Below, piece after piece: positions 10,401-18,072 of a stretch of DNA of 64,000 nucleotides. The DNA is taken from contig JBJXFF010000220.1 of NCBI GenBank assembly GCA_046153945.1, positions 1 to 64,000 of the forward strand. The letters are read 5' to 3'. Position 1 is the first letter of the stretch. Each line of letters begins with the position of its first letter. The notes beneath the pieces were generated by a model. The model was not told where the DNA came from. It saw nothing but the letters and a program-made list of their open reading frames with translations, and did not search any database. This DNA is from SXOA01 sp046153945 (GTDB lineage: Bacteria > Planctomycetota > Planctomycetia > Pirellulales > Pirellulaceae). The position numbers were made by a program, and so were the translations under genes.

Positions 10401-12897
10401 GCTTGGTGGGCTTGCCGTCGAGAAAGACCGACCAGAGGGTCGATCCCGCAGGGAGCCGGATTTCCAGCAGCGTGGCCTTGGTCTTGAAGGCATAGCGGGC
10501 GACCGACTGGCTCTTGCCGTTCTTGGCGACTCTCGTCACCAGTTCGGCCCGCTCCACCAGCGCGGCCGGCAAGGCGTACTGCGCGCGGCGAAGGACGTCC
10601 ACCTTCACTTCTTCCTTGCTGCCGACGTAGCCATACGCCCCAACAATTCGCGGAGAAGGGACGTACCGCGAAGCGCCGTATAACTCTCCCACGTCCACGC
10701 CGCGCGGATGAGCCGTCACCTGGATATCGAGTTCCGGGCTCCCTTCGACGCCGACCAACACGGATTGATGCTCCACCCCTTCCGCCGTTATCAGCGGCAA
10801 CGACAGTCCCTTCGGCTCCGACTTGGCATATGCCTTGGTGAATTGCACGCTCAGCCCGACATCCCCCCGCTGACGCTCGGCAAGCTGCACCACCCAGCGG
10901 TTGCGGCCCCCTTCGCTCGTCATCGTAGTTTCCTTGACGACCGTGGCATCAATCCCCCGGATGGTGACTTCCTTCGGCGTCCCCTCGGGAAGCGAGAAGA
11001 CAACTTCGCGAGTCCGGGCATCCCGGACCTGATAATGAATTTCGTAAAATGCCTTCAGGCTGTCGGTTTCCAGCGTGAAGAAGGAGTAAATCTCGGCGGC
11101 GAGCGAGGGGGGGGTCCGCTCCACGACAAGGGACGCGGCGAAGGGGCGGGCCTCGAAGCGGTAGGCGAGCGACAGGGATTGACCCGCGGGAACAAGGGGC
11201 TTGCGCTCCTCATCGGAAAGCGGTGTGAGGCCCGTGAGCTTGTCGGGACGGACGGTCAAGTCATCCTCGACCGCGATGCCGACGGCACCGCTCTCCATGG
11301 TGGCCCCTTCCACCGTGAACTGCGGGAATTCCAGCTTCTGGCTGCTCCAATTCTCCAGCCACGACTTGGGAGTGTTCACCGCCAGGAAGCGGACGACCCG
11401 CGTTTGTCCGGCGGCGACTCCGCCCGGCAAGCGAACGCGGTAGCGCGCGGCTCCCGCAGCCTCTTCGTACTTTTCCATCACCATGGGATTCCCCTGCGCA
11501 TCCATCACGCTCGTCACTTGCCAGCCGGCAGGGACATTGAGCCGGAAATCGAACAGGTCTTCCGCAGCGGGCGCGAGAATGAACTGCCCGGATAGCCGAA
11601 TTTCTTTGTCGCTGACGACGAGCAGGCTACTTGTCGTCACTTCCATCTCGGCAGGCTGCTTGGTGATGCTGGCGGAGAGGGAATAATCGGGGCCGGGGGC
11701 AAAATAAGTGACTACCTGGCGGACCCGCTTGGGGGCTCCTGGCTCGGCTTTGTTGACGGTTTCCGGAATGGCGGATGCGAGCACGGCAGCGTCGAGCGAC
11801 AACAAGCCGGTGGGAGTAATCTTTTCGGTCTGCAGCCGGTCTTCGACGAGGAGTCCGACGACGGCGACCTGGCCGGCCACGTCCAGCGGCACCAGGCGAG
11901 GCAGGGTCCAATTTTCAAAGACGGGGGGGGAGCGAGTCGCGGAGATTTCCAGCGTCACTATGTCGGACGCCGGCTCCCGAAGCTGCGCTTCGAGTACGCG
12001 AGCTTCCTTACCCGCCACCATTTCGGATTTCATTTCCCAGCGGGCCAAGAGGGGAGATTCAACGCGAGTGACTTCGAACCCGGCGGGAACGGTGAAACGG
12101 AATTTGTCGACCGCTCCGTGCAGAATGCGATGAGCGACGCGGGCGTGAATCCGCTCATACCCTTGCGTCACTTCGGTCACCAGCACGCTATTGGCCACAA
12201 CCACCCGCTGATCCTGCAGAGTCTTGTTGTTCAGCGACATCACCACGGCCAATCCGCCTCGTGGCGGAAGGAGTTCGAGCTTCGTCACGTTAGCCGCCAT
12301 GTCATAAGCACGGCTGATGACGGAAGCGCCGGCTTTGACTTCGACATTGCCCGGCACGGAGAGGGTGAATTTGGTGGCTGCCGTCGAGGGGAGCGTCAGT
12401 TGCAAAGTCTGCGTCGCCGCGGAGGTCTGCAACAAGGCAGTGAGCGCGAGTTTCAGTTCGTGCTTCCCTTTCCCTTCCACAAACAGGATGACTTGACCGT
12501 GCTCGTTCCGGCCCAAGGGGGCCGCTTTGCCGTCCAGCATGGCGCTCCGAATGCCAACATTGGCCAGGTCGAGCGCAATCGCCTGAATGCCGTCGTTAAG
12601 GACTTCGATTTGAATCGATCCTTGGATAAGCGCGCGTCCTTCCTCCAATTTGCCGTCGTACGTCGCAGCCAGGACCGCGGAGGAGTGAGGGGCTTTTACG
12701 TCCGGCTTGCTGACCGCCTTCACGACCAGCTCGTCATATTCCTTGCGGCTGAGGAAAACACGCTGGTTGTCGTTTTCCAGGATGATGTTCAGGTCTTCGA
12801 ACGGAACGAAGATCTCGCGGACCAGGGGTTCCTGGGCAGCGGCAGGCAACGCCAGCAATAATGCGGCGAGCAGGGCGTGGGAACGAAGTCTAACCAT
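4417..12897 (-). CDS. Giant exported, membrane-anchored protein with repeated modules (2826 aa)
   Basis: No named family is recognised. The ATG at 12897 is preceded by GGAAGGGGG at good spacing; a GTG at 12906 is the longer alternative. It lies inside the 3' end of the upstream gene, so translation is probably coupled. Order: signal peptide (1-22, LLALPAAAQ); a box pairing IFVPFEDL with VFLSRKEYDEL (28-57); beta-rich domains; Pro/Glu/Lys linker (about 995-1050); membrane segments (about 1200-1300); an internal signal-peptide-like stretch, ILLALLACGFAPSIAQA (about 1310-1330); a second box with VLVPYEKYVELW (about 1360-1392) opening another set of beta-rich domains; Gln-rich coiled coil (about 2545-2590); Gly/Pro/Met-rich stretch (about 2600-2680); three membrane helices at the C-terminus. 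Both halves resemble each other and the upstream protein. I infer a fusion of two secreted paralogues with a structural envelope role. Confidence 0.85.
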   Translation of the reverse strand: MVRLRSHALLAALLLALPAAAQEPLVREIFVPFEDLNIILENDNQRVFLSRKEYDELVVKAVSKPDVKAPHSSAVLAATYDGKLEEGRALIQGSIQIEVLNDGIQAIALDLANVGIRSAMLDGKAAPLGRNEHGQVILFVEGKGKHELKLALTALLQTSAATQTLQLTLPSTAATKFTLSVPGNVEVKAGASVISRAYDMAANVTKLELLPPRGGLAVVMSLNNKTLQDQRVVVANSVLVTEVTQGYERIHARVAHRILHGAVDKFRFTVPAGFEVTRVESPLLARWEMKSEMVAGKEARVLEAQLREPASDIVTLEISATRSPPVFENWTLPRLVPLDVAGQVAVVGLLVEDRLQTEKITPTGLLSLDAAVLASAIPETVNKAEPGAPKRVRQVVTYFAPGPDYSLSASITKQPAEMEVTTSSLLVVSDKEIRLSGQFILAPAAEDLFDFRLNVPAGWQVTSVMDAQGNPMVMEKYEEAAGAARYRVRLPGGVAAGQTRVVRFLAVNTPKSWLENWSSQKLEFPQFTVEGATMESGAVGIAVEDDLTVRPDKLTGLTPLSDEERKPLVPAGQSLSLAYRFEARPFAASLVVERTPPSLAAEIYSFFTLETDSLKAFYEIHYQVRDARTREVVFSLPEGTPKEVTIRGIDATVVKETTMTSEGGRNRWVVQLAERQRGDVGLSVQFTKAYAKSEPKGLSLPLITAEGVEHQSVLVGVEGSPELDIQVTAHPRGVDVGELYGASRYVPSPRIVGAYGYVGSKEEVKVDVLRRAQYALPAALVERAELVTRVAKNGKSQSVARYAFKTKATLLEIRLPAGSTLWSVFLDGKPTKPQREIAAGAGDSPTVPDRLLLTLPAQSDSVRRDLQIVYETRDEMSATGEVSSDAPRLFVRAESSKDAVEVPQANLVWTLILPTGYQVRRSAGTVFTQEVQPREVAAVRAAKWLWELAHVNPLPDRSASPTANAMRQYGLAKHEYSDALTYDSRTSNEAKTVESAPTAGAPPPTAMPEGDAKPQEMPADEKMKEETKSEEPAPKPAAAEPAKKPAADDPFGEERILDKTESDQKLQAGLIKARVEQEIIAARNIMASDPAGAEQSLKETAELVKLSPAIPANERSALLGQLSGAIRDARRQSGVTKESVAREKETEAQAREQLRIESQHWAEQGISSLQIDVANDTSSPAVSFHSLGEKPELRAYVVNDRRIEWAACGVGMLLFLIGVALIKHPARQKVNFVVIVMLAATVPLLLTSRLDGFSPIFDAAFFAALWLMPFYLVAWVVCRVWKWSAPKVQSLFADRDESASATSPVSATVVSSILLALLACGFAPSIAQAQLPIEIKNIKDLVPLLDPGGPVAVPKDAIIIPYDADKEDGLKNAEKVLVPYEKYVELWNRANPDKKLTAVPPPTQYALAGASYSARLDESDALLINGTMEIELYTDKPVTIPLTLVGGVLAKATLDGKAARIQVVQPAPATPNAAPAQQQQKQKAQAPNGPGGAVPEAVALLHASGKGRKKLEISIRMGLERRGGWRIVAGRLPAAAATALTLTIPAEKTEVRLSGLPDKGNYESTKANDEVQTALGADGSLSLQWRPKVAEGMVDQSLTAQSAAVVDIREDALRMVWQVKLDFGRGSRDAFKLSVPAGYLVEQVTGENIRGWQVKEENGRQTIDITLLKAATGSEGLTVQISRRGLVGQGELATFAAPDLRVESAALHQGVIAIRRSRRLDVRSITVADLARADADGQTAAVEQLANATDAAGIDLVPFQSYRFVREQFKLTLSAGKLPQETAALVRMIVRAEDRGDSLDALVEYQVKGEPLYRARIYLPAGLEIDRLSAVDASGADATIEWAVTTEEVEVAGKKEKRKLLTVHLPVGQPQRLSLKLLGKLAKRTKPNELPAPKLEVLDVQRQEGEIVVAPDRDMDVDASNLTGLERIPGMEVVGWLNEQQRPLAKMALRFRSANYAALLKFTPRTPRITATTLTNVRITPKEIQETLFFRFHVVDAGVRELAVLVPKAFEKARLPDALRQSGRVLQKIVEPATGKDGKPLAGWVKIRFVLPEFVDGQIDIGLTYDRLLTEQKQEVAIPDIVGGRLEQRLIVLENSGRDEVVVDSSKGLEQLTEGQKAWDDLTAFLGDSSIITQAFAVSPNATAPQLVFKTQVRQRAQQQQASIGLAEHLLVVDEAGTYRGQVDFKVANETEQFLDVQLPEGARLWVAIVSGEPVKPVEPTTATPGLVRIPLIKTAQGEGDYPVVLKYGGRISRVRELTQVNFPLIKVVNLNVEQSHVKLYLPKSFHWNWVEFGGTMRLVPPKVIVEEYANYWNKKIVESRQLQTSGDDYTKVRASNNLKKIEVDLYRFRSSNPNETTILDAENDKLLKEANEETGRQQEALVVDGTDNRGRLNELWSAQKQERTKNNAAALGSNFDAPNQPAAQPPVSGKPHSFNPAWFDQNSLSQKQSKVPGKDGKKGDKGGEKPGDLNGDETTNSRIAVGRSSKNSGQRFNQNPPGQKGEGKEQRTEDAQSQLELNDYSRKGDPKDGGQQGGGQQPNLNKSQQEFDNRDMQKDQLKRYSERLDTQTKQLQQQQLHKENEEQARLPQLAQDPQSYAQNGQAGRPGMPGMPGSSGPQTGGGAMPAGAMPPGGGPGIAMGGSGLPGPVRGISGMGGGGAGTPTRPVAPGAMGPPVATTATPAQSAGDPDMDSLQAANPGEPTGFASLDVEIPTDTSKYDEFLFTTPRGDLTITAHPISSFLTTRLTGIVWLAAIIAIAWVLTRRAVKNFLLLLARSPIVGLALIVLGIAALITHILPLAGLLLGILGICQLTSWLVARGTTQRAAA

Positions 12898-15800
12898 TGT
12901 TGCCACCCCCTTCCTTGCCCTCGCTAGACGATCCTGGTGGTGGTGGAGTCTTCACGTCGCCAAACCGAATCTCGCTAGGTCCCGTGGCAAACGGTGTTTC
13001 GCCAGGTCCAGGGGGTGCCGAAGAAGCTGAGGGCGGATTGGCCGCCGCTGCTGCCATTGCCGAAGCCATCGCTGCGGCCCGCGCGGATTGAGCCGAGTAC
13101 CAGGTCCCTGCCTTCGGCAGCGCCCAGTAGAGGAACTGCACCAGCCAGACCAACAACACCAAAGCGAGCGACCAATAGAAGACGTCCCCCAAAACGGCTT
13201 CCGCAAATGTCGGTGCGAACAAGGCCGAGAGGACGACCGCCACTATCAAAGCCGCCAGCCACCAGAGCCGGATGCCGATGGGCTGTGTGGAAAGACCGAG
13301 TCCCACGCCGGCGACGACCAGGACAATCAGCGTCCACAGGGTATAGCGATGCAAGCTGACGATTGTCAGCCCTCCTTCGGGACGGAGCGAAGAGTAGAGG
13401 TAACGCTTGCCATCGGTCGCAAAGGTATCCGCACCCTGGGAGACATTGACGCCTTCATGCACCCAGCGGAGCAAATCGGCATCGTCCCGCGACGTGTGAA
13501 CGTGGTGTGTCCCCGGTTCACGGACATCTTCCTCGGTCCATTCGCCACGAACGCCTAGCAGCCGTTGTTCTTCCGGCATGAAAGCCGCGAGATAAACCTG
13601 CTGGACGGCCGGATCATCGGGAAATTCCGGCAGCTCCAGGGTGCTGGTTCGTTCGAGCGTATAGCGCAACTCGACCAGGATGTACTCCTCGGCGGTATGG
13701 CCGATGAGCGGGATAAAGTACTGTGTCTTATCCGTCTCCAAAGAGACCGGCTGGTTGTTGACCTTGAGCGATTGACGGTCGAGCGTGATTTTTGCCGGAT
13801 CCCCTGGCAACTTGATGGCAATCCGCTGTTTCGCACTTCGGATGCGATAGAAAGCCTGAACCGAGGTCTCTTTGCCGCGAGTCATCACCATCCGCACAAG
13901 TGCCCGGTCGATGCTCGTTCGCTTCACGTCTTCGAGTTCGTACCGTGTGGCCAGCAGCGTCAGCGACCAGTCGCCCACGAATTCAAAGGCCATTGCCGCG
14001 GGGACGGAGAGCTTGCCGGCGGGCAAATCTCGCTGCGGGTCGATGGGACGCAGTCCCGTCGGCTTACCGTCGACACCGAGGTCAATCGTTTCGGCCTTCG
14101 CGGCGGCGATCTTGCCGGTATGCCGATCCACGCCTTGTGGTTTGAGTACCGGCAGAGCGATCTTTACGCTCTTGCCAACCTGCAAGTCGGCCAGCTTCCG
14201 CTCACCGGTGAATTTGACTTCGCTTGCGCCCAGAAATTCGCCGTCGCTGCTGACTTCCAGAGCCACATACCCCTTTTCCACATCCTTCGGCTGCGGCTCC
14301 ATCTTTCTGATGAGCCCGGGCGGTGGCAACAGTTCCTTCTTCTCGTACAAGTCAGCCGGCACATCAATCCGCAGCGCCTTCACGCCGCTGTACTGCACAT
14401 TGTAGCTGATGGTGATTTCGTACTTCGCCAGCCCCGATTCGACTTGCACGAAGACGAGCTGCTCCGCGGAGATGAACGGATCCCGCCGTCCCGCTTCGAG
14501 CTTGAGCGAAACCGGCTCCTGGGTGTAGGCATAGGCCAGCAGTTCGCGAGTTTGCGGGAACCTGCCGCCTCGAGTCGATTCGACCCCTTGCAACGCTTCC
14601 GCCGCCGAGGTGCTGCGCAGCCCCTTGGCGTCTGTCGGTGTTACTCGCAGGCTTTCGGGTGCGTAGAGAATGAACCGCCCGGTGACGCGATTGACCTTGG
14701 AAGGAGTCACTCGCGGAATCTTGATATCGATCCCCGTCGTCTTGGCCGTCGGCGTGAGCAGCTCCGGCCGTTCTTGCCGCTGCTGTAGTTCCACCCACAG
14801 GGCCACTTTCCCAATCGCCTTGCGGCTGAGGTTCACCACCAGTCGCGTCTTGGCTTTGGCCATCGGCTTGGCGGGGTCCACCACGACTTCATCCACATGG
14901 TGCGAATCGACCGCAACTGCCGCCGCTCCGGCTCCGGCGCAATCGCGGCCTTGGACCTGGCGGACGTCAAAACCTTCGGGCACGTCGAGTTCCAATTGAA
15001 AGACGCCGGCCTTTTCAATGTTAAAGATCGCCAACAAATCGAGCGTGATCTGCTGGGGCTCCAAATAAACTTCGACCAGCTCATCGACTTCGATTTGCGG
15101 GCGAACTTTTTCCACGCTGAGCGTGAGCGAGTAAGGATGAGCCGCATAGCGATAGGCAAAGGGCCAATCCTGCCCCGCCAGCGGAGCCGGCAGATCGGCA
15201 GCGTCGATTTGCAGCAAACCGTTGCGGGTGGCAACTTCCCCACGCAGCGAGCCGCCGAGGCGGGCGACGACCACCCCTTGCTGCCGGGCGACGTTGAGCA
15301 CTTTCACATCGGGAACGGTGAACTCCTTCCGTCCCATGTCCTTGGCCATCTCCTTGTCGTCGCTGAATTTTTCGAGTTCCAGCGTGACGTTCTGTGCGCC
15401 ACGAACCGCTTGGAACAGAGAAATCGTGATGGTCTGAATCGGCCCTTCAATTTTCTTCTCCCACTTCTGCACATTGGGGTCGAAAACATTGACCACATTC
15501 TGGTCAGCCGGGACTTGAACGGAAAGCTCCTTGAGGTCCGCCCGCGAAATGTCGTAAGCCAGGCTCAGCCGCGTCCGCATGACACCTTCTTCAATGAGGA
15601 CTTCCTCGCGGACCTGTGCGGTGGCCAGAGCCATCTGTCCCGCGGCTCCTTCCGCCTTCGGGTTCCAGGTAATTTGCACCGTCGGTGCCGAGCCAACTAG
15701 GGCTTCGACCCGCGTTTCCTTCGGCTGTTCCTTGGGGGGATCTTCCGGCTTCTCACCTGGTTTCATTTCCGCCTTGACGGGCATCGAGTCGGTGGCGGAG

Positions 15801-16456
15801 AGGTTCGGCTGGACCTGTACCTTTACCCCCGGCTCGGGAATCGTGATTTGCCAGCGATTGATGGGGGCCTGGGGGGCATCGAAGGTGACTGTGTTCGTCC
15901 CTGGCTGCTTGCTGAAGGCTTTGGAGTACTCCAGCGTCAGCACAATCTGGCTCGGCTCCTTCCCCTTCTTCTCATAGAGCAGCTTGTACCCTTCCGGAGT
16001 GAAGACGACCCGCGCCGGCTCGTCCCCGATCTTGGCGGAGCGAATCGCCGAGTCCGCCAACCGCAGCGGCACTTCGTGCCACCCCTCGGTCAGCAGGTCG
16101 ATGCTGATTTTGGCGGTGACGCTGACGACGTCCTTTTGCGTTACGGCCTGGCTGTCGATTTGCGTAATAATCGCCCCGATCGGCGGCTTGATGTCCTCGA
16201 TTTTGCGTGCGGCCGTCTGAGCCTGCTTCCAAAGTTCCTGGAATTTATCGTACGGAAGGAAAACGCCGCGCCCCTCCTTCTCGAACATCGCCCGCAGCTT
16301 GGCATACGGGACGTAGATCGTCTGCTCCTTCAGCGGCGTTTCCTTCGCCGGTTCCATCGGCTTAGCGGGCTCTTGAGCCGGCGAAATCGCGGGCACCGCA
16401 GCCAGGATTAGGAAAGCAAAAACCACCGCGCGGCGAGTCAAAGAGCCGAGAGGCAT
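12890..16456 (-). CDS. Large exported modular protein with C-terminal membrane helices (1188 aa)
   Basis: No named family is recognised. I chose the ATG at 16456 because AGGA lies 8 bases upstream and a clean signal peptide follows (RRAVVFAFLILAAVPAISPA). Longer starts up to 16519 would run into a palindrome. After the signal comes a box of IYVPYAKL plus VFLPYDKFQELW (about 44-77), then beta-rich domains with TLSVEKVRPQIEVDELVEVY and LELDVPEGFDV. Similar phrases occur in the same order in the downstream giant protein. About residues 1038-1108 hold three membrane helices, followed by a Pro/Gly/Ser-rich tail. The stop codon overlaps the downstream start (ATGGTTAG), so the two are made together. 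A shared envelope complex is an inference from homology and coupling. Adjacent Cys/His catalytic motifs were not seen. Confidence 0.85.
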   Translation of the reverse strand: MPLGSLTRRAVVFAFLILAAVPAISPAQEPAKPMEPAKETPLKEQTIYVPYAKLRAMFEKEGRGVFLPYDKFQELWKQAQTAARKIEDIKPPIGAIITQIDSQAVTQKDVVSVTAKISIDLLTEGWHEVPLRLADSAIRSAKIGDEPARVVFTPEGYKLLYEKKGKEPSQIVLTLEYSKAFSKQPGTNTVTFDAPQAPINRWQITIPEPGVKVQVQPNLSATDSMPVKAEMKPGEKPEDPPKEQPKETRVEALVGSAPTVQITWNPKAEGAAGQMALATAQVREEVLIEEGVMRTRLSLAYDISRADLKELSVQVPADQNVVNVFDPNVQKWEKKIEGPIQTITISLFQAVRGAQNVTLELEKFSDDKEMAKDMGRKEFTVPDVKVLNVARQQGVVVARLGGSLRGEVATRNGLLQIDAADLPAPLAGQDWPFAYRYAAHPYSLTLSVEKVRPQIEVDELVEVYLEPQQITLDLLAIFNIEKAGVFQLELDVPEGFDVRQVQGRDCAGAGAAAVAVDSHHVDEVVVDPAKPMAKAKTRLVVNLSRKAIGKVALWVELQQRQERPELLTPTAKTTGIDIKIPRVTPSKVNRVTGRFILYAPESLRVTPTDAKGLRSTSAAEALQGVESTRGGRFPQTRELLAYAYTQEPVSLKLEAGRRDPFISAEQLVFVQVESGLAKYEITISYNVQYSGVKALRIDVPADLYEKKELLPPPGLIRKMEPQPKDVEKGYVALEVSSDGEFLGASEVKFTGERKLADLQVGKSVKIALPVLKPQGVDRHTGKIAAAKAETIDLGVDGKPTGLRPIDPQRDLPAGKLSVPAAMAFEFVGDWSLTLLATRYELEDVKRTSIDRALVRMVMTRGKETSVQAFYRIRSAKQRIAIKLPGDPAKITLDRQSLKVNNQPVSLETDKTQYFIPLIGHTAEEYILVELRYTLERTSTLELPEFPDDPAVQQVYLAAFMPEEQRLLGVRGEWTEEDVREPGTHHVHTSRDDADLLRWVHEGVNVSQGADTFATDGKRYLYSSLRPEGGLTIVSLHRYTLWTLIVLVVAGVGLGLSTQPIGIRLWWLAALIVAVVLSALFAPTFAEAVLGDVFYWSLALVLLVWLVQFLYWALPKAGTWYSAQSARAAAMASAMAAAAANPPSASSAPPGPGETPFATGPSEIRFGDVKTPPPPGSSSEGKEGGGNNG

Positions 16457-16510
16457 AGTGAGATTCCTGGAGAGGAAGTGATTCATAGAGGTAGAGGTCA
16501 TTAAGGGTGC

Positions 16511-16536
16511 CACGCCCACGGCTTTGCGTGGGCGTG
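16511..16536. repeat. Perfect 10-bp palindrome (REP-like)
   Basis: CACGCCCACG and CGTGGGCGTG flank the 6-base loop GCTTTG. It sits just upstream of the 1188-aa gene and would overlap that gene if a longer GTG start were used, which argues for the start at 16456. Its form resembles short interspersed palindromes of planctomycete genomes, but only one copy was noticed here. Confidence 0.7.
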
Positions 16537-16832
16537 ATTTGTGGTCCCGAACGGATTCAAGCGCGCGCAGACTACCCGCGTTATTCTAGACGATCTACGC
16601 AGGCAATTCGTTTTCCGGCCACCCTAACGGTTGTAACGGTCTTGTAAAGCTACGTCAGCCTTATGGGGACGCAATCCCCGGCACCCCTCTCTTGACGGCA
16701 TAGCCAGCAGAACCGTTACCCCTTTATTCTTCGCCTTCAATCCGTGCCCTTCCGTGTTCCATCCGTGGCTGCCACCCCTCCCCTTTGGTACGCTAGCCCC
16801 TGATTCCAGCATCTCCATCGAGCCGCAATTCC
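16537..16832. other. Divergent intergenic region
   Basis: This is the spacer between the leftward giant genes and the rightward BtrH-type gene. Both must have promoters here, but no convincing hexamer pair was found. No gene-like frame is visible. Confidence 0.4.
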
Positions 16833-18056
16833 ATGCCCAACGTCCCCTATTCCTGGTTTGGCGGCCGCCACGGCGAAGCCGCCTCGCTCCGCGGGCTGCT
16901 CGCTCAGGCGGGAGTCAAGAATCCCGCCGGCGGCGAGCCCCTTTCGGAACCCCTCTGCTTCGGCATCGCCGGTGGCATCGGGGCCGGATACTCCTTCTGC
17001 CCTTCCGTGGTCCGCTACGGTTGCGGCAGCGGGGTGAGCGTTGTTGGGAGATATTTTTTCTACGCCACCAGCGGTGTCTGGTATCAGGGAGCCTGCGAGC
17101 GACTGGGGATCAAAACACGCATCACGGAGGCGGCGGCGCAGAAGAAGGCCTTCCAGAACCTGCTGGATGAACTGTCGGCCGGCCGTCCCGCAGCGGTCTG
17201 GTGTGCTCGTTCGATGCTCCCATTCATGCACGACATCGAAACTTCATGCGGCCTTTGGATGCACTCGTTCGTCGTCTATGGAATCGACGCGGACAAGGGA
17301 ATTGCTTATGGAGCCGATCGGGCACCGACACCGCTGACGATTTCACTCGCCGACCTCGCCGCTGCCCGTGCCGGCGTTTGTTCCCACAAGAATCGGACAC
17401 TCACTATCGATCCTCTGACCAAGCCGCTTAATGCTACATCCTTGAAAGCCGCCATCCAGTCCGGCATCCGCGCATGCGCCGGTGAACTTATCAAGGGGAG
17501 AATGAAAACCTTTTCGCTGCCGGGCTTCGAAATGTTGGCGAAAATGATTGCCAATGACAGCAGCAAGGACGGCTGGCTGAAGGTCTTTCAAAACGGGCTG
17601 CTCTACTTTGCCCTCCGGGACATGTTCGATTCCATCGAAACAGCCGGTAATGGCGGCGGCCTCTTCCGAAACCTCTTCGCCGATTTCCTCATCGAAGCCG
17701 CCGACGTTTGCAAACGCCCCTCGCTAAAAACCCTCGCCGATGATTATCGCCACCTCGCCATCGGCTGGACGGAACTTGCCAAGGCCTCCCTCCCCGCCAG
17801 GATTAAGCCGTTCAAGGAAACCCGCGATCACCTTATCAGAAAACGGGGTCTCTTTGAAACCAAAGGGGCCAAGGCCGACAAGCAGATGTCTGAAATCCGT
17901 GACAAGCTGCGAATTCTCGGCAAGAACACGAAGGAGAACTTCCCGCTGGATGATTGCGATTCTCGTGAGTTGCTTGGCAGCCTACGGGAGCGAATTATCG
18001 CCCTGCACCACGTAGAATCAGAGTTGGCAGAGCGACTGCAAGCGGAAGGAAAATAG
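16833..18056 (+). CDS. BtrH N-terminal domain / DUF4872-type protein
   Basis: The 407-aa protein begins with a BtrH-type domain: GRHGEAASLRGLL (11-23), then EPLCFGIAGGIGAGYSF with a candidate nucleophile Cys42. WMHSFVVYGID holds a candidate His, and an Asp follows. BtrH of butirosin biosynthesis is a papain-like acyltransferase that moves an amino-acyl side chain from a carrier protein. Relatives with a DUF4872-like C-terminal half occur in peptide and polyketide clusters. The second half here (about 200-407) is helical and charged, which fits. No biosynthetic gene or carrier protein lies nearby, so the substrate is unknown. The Cys/His/Asp triad is inferred from the family. The signal-peptidase-like gene follows after 16 bases, suggesting co-transcription. 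Confidence 0.75.
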   Translation: MPNVPYSWFGGRHGEAASLRGLLAQAGVKNPAGGEPLSEPLCFGIAGGIGAGYSFCPSVVRYGCGSGVSVVGRYFFYATSGVWYQGACERLGIKTRITEAAAQKKAFQNLLDELSAGRPAAVWCARSMLPFMHDIETSCGLWMHSFVVYGIDADKGIAYGADRAPTPLTISLADLAAARAGVCSHKNRTLTIDPLTKPLNATSLKAAIQSGIRACAGELIKGRMKTFSLPGFEMLAKMIANDSSKDGWLKVFQNGLLYFALRDMFDSIETAGNGGGLFRNLFADFLIEAADVCKRPSLKTLADDYRHLAIGWTELAKASLPARIKPFKETRDHLIRKRGLFETKGAKADKQMSEIRDKLRILGKNTKENFPLDDCDSRELLGSLRERIIALHHVESELAERLQAEGK

Positions 18057-18072
18057 AAGAATCGAGTCTCCT

